Source: Spirochaetota bacterium (GTDB lineage Bacteria > Spirochaetota > GWB1-36-13 > JAKPDD01). Taken from it: a DNA stretch of 64,000 bases. Every line of letters starts with the position of its first letter. Position 1 is the first letter of the stretch. The DNA lies in NCBI GenBank assembly GCA_029552945.1, contig JAKPDD010000032.1, forward strand, positions 78,377-142,376, given 5' to 3'. This document shows positions 8,672 to 17,000 of the stretch, one piece after another. The translations under genes were made by a program, and so were the position numbers. Below the pieces are notes generated by a model. It was given only the letters and a program-made list of their open reading frames with translations, was not told where the DNA came from and made no database searches.

Positions 8672-10276
8672 CTAGAACAAATCAAATAGGTGCCCAAAAC
8701 TCATCTTAAAACCAGCAAATATCATATAACCATTCTGTTTTTGCTCTGGCACATATACATCATTATATCCCAATCTACTTAAAGGAACTGTATAGCCACT
8801 TATTCCACTGCTTGCCCCCAGACTCATTCTAAACTCAAGAGTTGCAGTACCAATCCCTAATATATTAAGTTCTCCACCTAATGACCAGACAAAGCCTACA
8901 TTAAAACCTTTAGTGTCAAAAAGGTAAGGCCCCCCTGGAATATTATTAGGCTCAAAATTCGACGTAAGTCTAAGATAAGGGTCAACGCCTATTCCTATAA
9001 AAGGAGTTAATGTCCCAAATCCTAATGGTATATTTGCAGGCCATTTACCCTTTGCAAAAACAGGAATATTTATATAATCACTATTTATTTTACCTTCTTC
9101 GATAACAACCGGTTTTTGAATATAGTTTATATTCATTTCTATAGAACCTTCAAATGCAATCTCACTAATATCCATAATAGTGTATTCAGTAACTAACCCA
9201 AATCCAGGTGCAGCTTCAGCAGACTTAGCCTCACTTCCTGTCGAATAATTAACTCCAGTTTTTAACCCTATCCAGAAATTATACCAAAAACCACCTTTAC
9301 TATTCTTTTTTGCTATCTCCTTTGCAAGTTTTTCATCATATTCCTTTGCTATCTCTGCCTCAGATTCATTAATCTCATCAATTTTTCTTTTTATCATCTC
9401 TATTGTTTGTTTTTGTAATTGATAATCCCTTTCTATAGCCTCAAGTTTTTCTTTATAATCTTTTCTAAGTTTCTCAGCAGATTCAAGAACCTTTGGTCTT
9501 TTAACAAAATAATCTATACTATTAAAGTCTTTAGCAAGATAATCGTTAAGTGTAATATTTTCACCTATCTGTTTTATAGCAGTAGCCCCAAGACTTTTTC
9601 TCATATCCTGTTTAAAACTTTTTTCCAATTTATCAAGATCCTTAATTTTTAAACCATCTAATTCATTAATTCTATCCTGAAGGTAAGATGATGGTGTAAT
9701 TTTACTATACTTTTCATTTATACTATTTATTTTTTCTTGATATTTTTTTTGGATCTCAACTATTGATTGAAGTATTTTTGGCCTTTTAGCAAAATATTCA
9801 ACACCAGAAAAATCCTTATTTAAAAAATCAGGAAATACAAACATATCTTTAAACTGATTAACCCTGGATGCTCCTACTTTAGAGTTTAATTCTTTCATAA
9901 GTTCAGGTGGTATTTTTTCAAGTTCATCCTTTTTTTCTTTCTCTATTTTCATACTTATAGTATTTGGATATCTTTTCTCTATATCTTCTTTTAACGAATT
10001 ATACTCATTTTTTATAACTACTAAATTATTATAGGTACTTATATTTGTTTTTTCAAGAGAAGAAAAATCAATCTTATTTATATTAATAGACCAGATATTG
10101 TTATAATCTGATGGATAATCCTTTGATAACTTAAGATTAAGTAACTTTTCATTAATAATTCTATATAACTTTTTATATTCCTCAACTTTCTTAGAGTCAT
10201 CATTTAATACCTGGCTAAAAGACAATATGCATATATTTAAAACTATAATTGTAAGAACTTTATTTAAAATTTTCAT
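8672..10276 (-). CDS. Outer-membrane protein with repeated coiled-coil region and C-terminal beta-barrel
   Basis: A 534-residue secreted protein with a signal peptide (about residues 1-21, ending ILSFSQ). The middle holds three diverged copies of a helical unit: residues 67-103, 153-190 and 248-285. The last two share the pattern KDFxxxxYFxKRPK followed by a charged helix ending in Y; the first is weaker. The last 200 residues alternate aromatic and small residues and end in LFDLF, consistent with an outer-membrane barrel with a terminal Phe. I do not recognise a named family. It has its own promoter (10307-10334) and terminator (8577-8601), so it may be expressed apart from the lipoprotein genes upstream. 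Confidence 0.82.
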   Translation of the reverse strand: MKILNKVLTIIVLNICILSFSQVLNDDSKKVEEYKKLYRIINEKLLNLKLSKDYPSDYNNIWSININKIDFSSLEKTNISTYNNLVVIKNEYNSLKEDIEKRYPNTISMKIEKEKKDELEKIPPELMKELNSKVGASRVNQFKDMFVFPDFLNKDFSGVEYFAKRPKILQSIVEIQKKYQEKINSINEKYSKITPSSYLQDRINELDGLKIKDLDKLEKSFKQDMRKSLGATAIKQIGENITLNDYLAKDFNSIDYFVKRPKVLESAEKLRKDYKEKLEAIERDYQLQKQTIEMIKRKIDEINESEAEIAKEYDEKLAKEIAKKNSKGGFWYNFWIGLKTGVNYSTGSEAKSAEAAPGFGLVTEYTIMDISEIAFEGSIEMNINYIQKPVVIEEGKINSDYINIPVFAKGKWPANIPLGFGTLTPFIGIGVDPYLRLTSNFEPNNIPGGPYLFDTKGFNVGFVWSLGGELNILGIGTATLEFRMSLGASSGISGYTVPLSRLGYNDVYVPEQKQNGYMIFAGFKMSFGHLFDLF

Positions 10277-10306
10277 TTCAAATCTCCTTATCTTTTGTTT
10301 AATTAT

Positions 10307-10334
10307 ATTATAATTATTTAAAATAAAATTTCAA
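10307..10334 (-). promoter_or_regulatory. Putative sigma-70-type promoter for the 8672-10276 gene
   Basis: On the minus strand TTGAAA is followed after 16 bases by TATAAT, in the 60-base gap after the esterase stop codon. A second overlapping TATAAT lies 5 bases downstream. An AAGGAG ribosome binding site precedes the ATG at 10276. Confidence 0.5.
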
Positions 10335-10336
10335 TA

Positions 10337-11857
10337 TTAAAATCCCCAATAATTTAACATCTCTGTGGTAGCATCTATAGTAGTTATATAAACATAACTA
10401 CTCTTACCTGTACCATTTGTAACAGGTACTGCATGTCCCATTCCCGATATACAATAAGTCTTAACTTTTGTTCCGTAAGTATATGTACCCGGTGTACTAC
10501 AAGGATCTGAAGGGCTTCTTGTAGTTATTCCATTAATTTCTGTCCATTGTTCCATAAGTTCTTGTAGATTTTTTTTGTCAACTATAGTATCATTAACTCC
10601 CTGAAATCCTATAAAATTAGAATATGAACCTGAATAACCTTGATATCCTTCCCTAATAAGATTAGCAAGTTCAGAAGGCAGTTTATCAATCTGTCCATCC
10701 ATTGCCCAACCAGCAGAAGATACATCACTTGCTACTTTATAAGGTATACCAGCTATAGAACCTATACCCTTTATAATATCAGGATATGTAGCCCCAATAA
10801 CATTAGCCATACACCCACCTGCTGAAAAACCAACTATATAAATCTTATTACTATCAATATTATAACTTGCCCTCATTTTTTCTATCATCTGTTTTATAGA
10901 TTCTGGTTCACCATATCCCCTCATTTGATGAGCAGGTGTAAACCAATTAAAACAGACATTTACATGATTTTCAGTCTTCTGTTGAGGATAAACAACATAA
11001 AACTTTTTAGCTTCAGCTTTTTCGTTCCATTCCATATCTTTAGCCATATTTACAGCATCCTGAGAACATCCATGCAAAACAAGAATTAATCCCCTTGGAT
11101 TATTATCCATAGATGAAGGTACATAGAAAAACATTCTTAAATTACCAGGATTTGAACCAAAATAAGTCATTTCATACATGGACTTAATAGTAGGATTAGC
11201 ATAACCTACCCTATTGTTCACATTAACCGGGATAGAATATTCTGTAACCTTAGTACTATTATTATATAGTTCAGCCTTTATTGTATAAGTACCATTTGTA
11301 ACAGTTGTTGTATTCCACCTTATACTTATACCATCAGAAAGATTATTATCCTCACCTATTAAATCAGAATTATAATAAAACTTAACACTTGTACTAACTA
11401 GTGAGGAAGACTTATAACATGATATTAAAAGATAGTTACCAAAAACATCTTCATTATTTTTAAACCCTAAAATATAAAAAAAGTTGTTAACAGTAACATT
11501 TATTATCTTTTCACTCTTATTTCCTGACATATCATAAGCAATAATTTTTATAGTATGTATACCGTCTAGACTATCAGTGTTCCATAAATACTTAGGATTT
11601 TGGTTGTAAAAAACCTCTGAAACACGAGAATTATCAATATAAAACTCAACTTTTTCAATACCACTTTTATTATCTACAGCTTGAACAACTATTTCAACAT
11701 ACCCAGAAACAAAACTATCAGCTTCAGGAGATACTATAGAGATTGTAGGTGGGGTTGTATCAGCTTCGCCAAACAATTTATCTGTGCTACTATTCTTTGG
11801 GGATGAACAACCTAAAAAAATTATTATTAAGAATATGTAAAAATAAAATTTTTTCAT
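10337..11857 (-). CDS. Lipoprotein with Ig-like domains and a PHB-depolymerase-family esterase domain
   Basis: A 506-residue surface or periplasmic lipoprotein. The signal peptide ends in the lipobox FLGC, with Cys17 as lipidation site. Two Ig-like beta domains (about 38-125 and 126-215) carry the DTTPPTISIVSP and GIHTIKIIAYD patterns of Big-type modules. The alpha/beta hydrolase domain (about 225-506) has the oxyanion motif LHGCSQ (261-266), nucleophile elbow GFSAGG with Ser345, and probable Asp423 and His475 (GMGHAV). This matches the poly(3-hydroxybutyrate) depolymerase/feruloyl esterase family; the real substrate is unknown. It starts only 9 bases after the NHL lipoprotein gene, so the two are probably co-transcribed. 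Confidence 0.88.
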   Translation of the reverse strand: MKKFYFYIFLIIIFLGCSSPKNSSTDKLFGEADTTPPTISIVSPEADSFVSGYVEIVVQAVDNKSGIEKVEFYIDNSRVSEVFYNQNPKYLWNTDSLDGIHTIKIIAYDMSGNKSEKIINVTVNNFFYILGFKNNEDVFGNYLLISCYKSSSLVSTSVKFYYNSDLIGEDNNLSDGISIRWNTTTVTNGTYTIKAELYNNSTKVTEYSIPVNVNNRVGYANPTIKSMYEMTYFGSNPGNLRMFFYVPSSMDNNPRGLILVLHGCSQDAVNMAKDMEWNEKAEAKKFYVVYPQQKTENHVNVCFNWFTPAHQMRGYGEPESIKQMIEKMRASYNIDSNKIYIVGFSAGGCMANVIGATYPDIIKGIGSIAGIPYKVASDVSSAGWAMDGQIDKLPSELANLIREGYQGYSGSYSNFIGFQGVNDTIVDKKNLQELMEQWTEINGITTRSPSDPCSTPGTYTYGTKVKTYCISGMGHAVPVTNGTGKSSYVYITTIDATTEMLNYWGF

Positions 11858-11866
11858 ACCACCCTC

Positions 11867-14023
11867 CTAAAAATCGTATCTATAAACCATATTAGTAGAT
11901 GGAACTGAGATATAAATCTTTTTTGAAACACCATCAACAGCAATACCAAAAGGCATAACACTTGTCCCATAATATTTGATACTTGATACAATAGGTGTCT
12001 GCCCTGCTGAACCTGTTATATCTATTCTATAAACTTTTGTAGCATACTCATCAGTAAAATAGGCATATTTACCACAATTAGTTATAAACCTCGGATACGA
12101 AATCGGCGTTGAGCTATAATAAAGATCATAAGGCCCTAAAAAGTCCCAATCTATTTTTACAATATTTGGTATTATATCAGATCTTGCTGTCCCAGATATC
12201 TGGAATCTTGACACACTCCACTTTGTAACATCAAGGACTGAACTACCTGTGTGAACTGCTGTTGTAAGAAGAAACTCAGAACCATCAGAAGGATCTCTAT
12301 AATACGTTATACCAAGTGGGAAATACCCTGTTTTGCGTAAGAAAATAGGTGGATTTGAGGTATCACTATAATTTGCTTTTATAGTATCATCTTCATATTT
12401 AAGAGGCATCCTATAAATAACACCTTCATTAAGATGCCTACTTGTAACATAAAGAACTGTTGCCCTCTCATTTAAAGTCATACTACCCATAAACTTTCCA
12501 AGGTCAACTATAGGCCCATAAAGAACCTTATAACCCCCTTTTACAAGGTCATATACACTTACCCTACCCTGATATGTCTGTTTATTTGTCTCAAGAAGTA
12601 ATAAAAACCTATCTCTTGTCTCATATTGGTTCTGTTCTCTTATAACCTTAACATCCCATATTGCCCACAAATATGAACCAATAGGCAATATAGATGTATT
12701 ACCAGTCTCATTATCAATTTTTTTTACCTTATAGTTTGATGAATCTGCGATATAAACAAATCTACCATTAGGCGAAACTGTAAGTCCCCTTGGTTCAAAC
12801 AAAAATGCAGGGCTTGTTGTTTCAACAGGTATCTTTGAAATAGTATTAATATCTGTTGTTTCAGCATACTTTATATTATTATTAATATTATCAGTAATAT
12901 AGATTACATTATTACCAGTATCAACCGATATACCAAAAGGTGCATTAAACCTTGCATCAGTAAGCCTATTTCCTATCATATCACCACTTTCTGTCTCCTT
13001 ACCTGCAAATATCTCTATAGTTGAAGGACTAGAAGAAAGATTATAAACCTTATAAATTACGTGTTTGTACGTATCTGTTATATAAAGGGCATCATTATAA
13101 AAATCAATATCTTTAAAATAAGAGGCATCAGATGACTCAAAAATATTCTTTGCAGTAGTCTCATCTAAATTTACAACACCTGAACTTGAACCATCAGTAG
13201 TAACCCATCCAATCGTATTCCCCTTAATATAATATAGCCTACTATTTGAAGTATTATAAGTTATCCCATGGAGGTATTCACCTGTATTTAAAGTAACTGT
13301 TTTAATAAGTGTTGATGTCCCTGTTGTATATGGATATGTTGGTGTAATTTTATATATTTTCCCATTTTTTGTTGTAACATAAAGCTTGTTAGCAAGTGTA
13401 TCGCCATCTCTTGTTATAGAAACAGGGTTATCTTCTGCTGAAAATTGACAATAATTAAAGGGAGTTGAAACTTTATATCCTGTAAAAACTCCCGATGTAT
13501 ATAAAGTTATAAGAAACATTTTTATTTTACTATTACCAGAATCTGTGATATATAAAAAATCAGCTGTATAGTCTCCATAAGAATCACTTAATGATATTGT
13601 TCCCATTTTTTCAATATCATACGGTTCTCTCATCCAACTAGAAAGACCAACAATTCCATCAGAACCTATATCAGGAGTACCGCCTATCTTCATTAAATAC
13701 CAATTTCCCAAAACATTATAAAACAACCAAGCAGTGTGTCTATCTTTTTCAACAAAAGCAAAAGTTTTATATGAATTCCATCCATTATATCCTTTTATAC
13801 CACCTATACCTGATATATTAAAAAACCCAGGTAATCCAGAAGCCAGAATATTTGTATCAATAGTAGAAGAAATATCAATACCACCTGAAACATTATCACC
13901 AAAATAAAACCCAATATTTGTCTGGTCAAACGAAGTATCAAGTTGGAAATTATCAGCACTTTTTGATGAAGAGCATGATATTGTAAAAATTATAAATAAA
14001 CATAGTATTATCTTTTTTTTCAT
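11867..14023 (-). CDS. Lipoprotein with NHL-type beta-propeller repeats
   Basis: A 718-residue lipoprotein, with Cys17 in the lipobox TISC. The rest is all-beta with recurring blocks such as NAPFGISVDTGNNVIYITDN, PRGLTVSPNGRFVYIADS and MPFGIAVDGVSKKIYISVP, the signature of NHL/SMP-30-like propeller blades. Such propellers usually bind proteins or sugars rather than catalyse reactions. It heads a probable operon with the esterase lipoprotein and follows the terminator of the 1800-residue lipoprotein gene. Function is unknown. Confidence 0.85.
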   Translation of the reverse strand: MKKKIILCLFIIFTISCSSSKSADNFQLDTSFDQTNIGFYFGDNVSGGIDISSTIDTNILASGLPGFFNISGIGGIKGYNGWNSYKTFAFVEKDRHTAWLFYNVLGNWYLMKIGGTPDIGSDGIVGLSSWMREPYDIEKMGTISLSDSYGDYTADFLYITDSGNSKIKMFLITLYTSGVFTGYKVSTPFNYCQFSAEDNPVSITRDGDTLANKLYVTTKNGKIYKITPTYPYTTGTSTLIKTVTLNTGEYLHGITYNTSNSRLYYIKGNTIGWVTTDGSSSGVVNLDETTAKNIFESSDASYFKDIDFYNDALYITDTYKHVIYKVYNLSSSPSTIEIFAGKETESGDMIGNRLTDARFNAPFGISVDTGNNVIYITDNINNNIKYAETTDINTISKIPVETTSPAFLFEPRGLTVSPNGRFVYIADSSNYKVKKIDNETGNTSILPIGSYLWAIWDVKVIREQNQYETRDRFLLLLETNKQTYQGRVSVYDLVKGGYKVLYGPIVDLGKFMGSMTLNERATVLYVTSRHLNEGVIYRMPLKYEDDTIKANYSDTSNPPIFLRKTGYFPLGITYYRDPSDGSEFLLTTAVHTGSSVLDVTKWSVSRFQISGTARSDIIPNIVKIDWDFLGPYDLYYSSTPISYPRFITNCGKYAYFTDEYATKVYRIDITGSAGQTPIVSSIKYYGTSVMPFGIAVDGVSKKIYISVPSTNMVYRYDF

Positions 14024-14060
14024 ATCAATTCCTCTCTTTAAAATTTTTTAAGAAAAATTT

Positions 14061-14083
14061 AAAAAAGGGGCATAAAGCCCCCC
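14061..14083 (-). terminator. Rho-independent terminator after the giant lipoprotein gene
   Basis: On the minus strand GGGGCTTTATGCCCC forms a short GC stem followed by TTTTTT, 15-40 bases past the stop at 14099. It separates the giant lipoprotein gene from the NHL lipoprotein gene. Confidence 0.82.
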
Positions 14084-14098
14084 TTATATACTAACTTC

Positions 14099-17000
14099 TT
14101 ATTTTGTTGCACCCTTTAGGTCTTTAGATATAATATCTGAAACAGAACCAGATCTTACACCGTCTGATGTTGTATAGTTATATATAGGTCTTGGTTGATT
14201 AATTACTGTAACTGTATAATTCTTATTAGCATCAATATTTAATTCTAATGCTTTCCATCCACTTGCTGACCATCCACTATTAGGTTCAATTGAAACCTGA
14301 GCAAGTATTCCTCTATAATCGTAAGCAGTTACAACAGCATTAGAGTATGTAGATAACCAGTTGTTTTGAGTATAATAAGCATTCCAGTTATGTACTGTAT
14401 AAGCATAAGTTCCAGCAGCTCTTACAGGAACATTTGTCTTTATAGTTATTGTTTCACCGTTTCTTGTACAATAAACAGTATCATCTATATCCTGCCATGC
14501 CTCATATGGATGGCTCATTGTTGTACCATTTGATAAAGAACCATCACTTACACCATCAGCATTCTTATCATTCCAGAATACATGGAAATAACCACCTTCA
14601 ACCTTAGGTCCAACAAGGTGTCCATCAAGGTCTCTTGTGTATCCAGCAATAGTTGAATTAGTTACAGTATTATTGAGGTAATCGTAACCATCTGACATCC
14701 ATTTTAATGTTATTCTTATTTCACCAGGGTCAACCATTGGTGATAAAGCAAGGACTCCAACATCTGTATTACCGTTTACAACTATATTTTCATAGCTTGA
14801 ATTTATATAACCATTTGCCTTAATAACAACAACTGTATATATTCCACCTGTAATTGTTGTGGTCTGGAAAGTACCAGTTGAGGTTGTTGTTGTACTAGTA
14901 ACTACAGGGCCGTTAGCACCACCAATCCTTACCTCAACAGTAGCATTTGCAATCGGATACCTTGAACCATAAACCGCATCTATTACTTTACCTTTTACAT
15001 AACCACTAGTCCAGTTACCTTGTATAGGCATATATATTTTACCTAAGTCTGTAACTGAACCTGCTGTGACTCTTATTCCACTCTTAGAAGTAGTAGCATA
15101 ACTTATACTATTATATGTTATAGGATCTATCCTTACACTCATATTATCGCCAGCTGGTGCACTCATATTAAAAATACCGTTTACACCAGTTACAGTCGAA
15201 GAGACTCTATTGCCATTAGCATCATAAAGAGTTACGTTGGCCCCAACTATTCCAAGGTTCATATTTGTCCATGATACTACCTGCCCTGTTACACTACCTA
15301 ATGCATTTATTGTTATACTACCAAGTGAAACACTACTACCAGACACTACTATTGTTCCAGTAACTGTCTGATAATTAGTTGCTGATATCTGATAATTATA
15401 TGTTCCAGCATCTAATGTTACTTCAAAATAACCACTTGAGTTTGTGTAAACTGTAGCTGAAATTGATCCCATAAATTTTACTTCTGCACCATTTACAGGT
15501 ATTCCAGTATTAGATACAATAGTGCCACTTACTTTTGTTATTTGAGTCAAAGTAAAATTAAAAGATGTTGTTATACTTTCTGGAACAGACTTTGTCTGTT
15601 CTGCTGTTTTATAACCATCACTTAATGCAACAACCCTATACGTATTAGGATTAATATTGTAAGTTCCAGCAGAATATGTTACAACAAGATTGTTTGAAGG
15701 GTCATAAACTTTAAAAGTTGTTGCTGGTGCATTTGAAGATAAACCTATCTTTGTAGCAACAAGATTAAAGTTAACTGAAGTTGTTTTATTTACTATTGTA
15801 ACACTTTGAGTCTTATTTGTATATCCAACAGGTAAATTAGATATAGCAATATTATAATTTGCTCCCTTGTTTACTATGAAAGATATATTACCGCTTGTGT
15901 TTGTAGTTCCACTTGTTGTTCCGATATTAACAGTAATATTTGGTAAACCGACTCCATCTCCTTTTACAGAAACATTCAATGTATAAGGTTGTAAATAATC
16001 ACCTGAACCTATGTCTGATCCACCATTATCTTCAGGATCAAAGTCTGTATTAAGGTTATAAATCTGGCCAGCAGAAAGTGTAAAAGTATCTTGTAAGTCT
16101 TCATAACCTGAACCAAGGTTACTTATCTTTAATGTATAAGAACCTGGAGCAACCCTCACTTCAACATAACCTTGAGAATTAACACCTGTTGTTAAACTAG
16201 TTGGGCCTGTTATTGTTAATATAGCATTAGTAAATACAGTTGTACTATTCTTAACATATCCTTTTATTGTTGCATAAGCATCTATAGAAACATTTATATT
16301 TTTATTCTCTCCTGCTGTTACACTAAAAGAACTATTCTTTGATACAAAATTCTGTTTTGAAACAGAATAATTATAACTACCAGCTTTAACTCTTAAACTT
16401 ACCTTACCAGTCGAATCAGCTGTATAACTACTTGTTCCAATCGATAAAATTGCTCCTGCTGTACTAAAACCAGTAGGATTTGAAACAACATTTATATTAA
16501 CATTAGCATAGTTTGGTTCAAGTGTTATAGAACCAGCACTTGATGTACCTGAAACACTTACTACCTTTGTTACTGTTATGTAATTAGTATAAGTTACTGT
16601 TATATTATACTGTCCTTCGTATATGTTTGTAAAACTGAAGTTCCCAGAAGGAGCAGAAATTACCTGATTACTACTAGAAGGCCCTGATATAGAAATATTT
16701 ATATTACCAGTCTCACCTGTTGCATCCTGTAATAATACACTACCAGATAAACTTCCTTTCTTTCTACTACCTGGAGAACTACCATCCCCTATATCATTAA
16801 AAGATACATTATAATTAACATCAGAACCACTTACAGCAATATTTGTCTGAATAGGATTAAAATATTGTTTTTCAAAAACAAGAGTATATGTAATACCATT
16901 TGGTAAGTCAGTTACTTCATAAGTATTTCCAGTAGCAACTACTGTTTTGACAATCTGTGTGCCATTTTTGACTGTAATATCTGTTATTATTCCAGAACCA

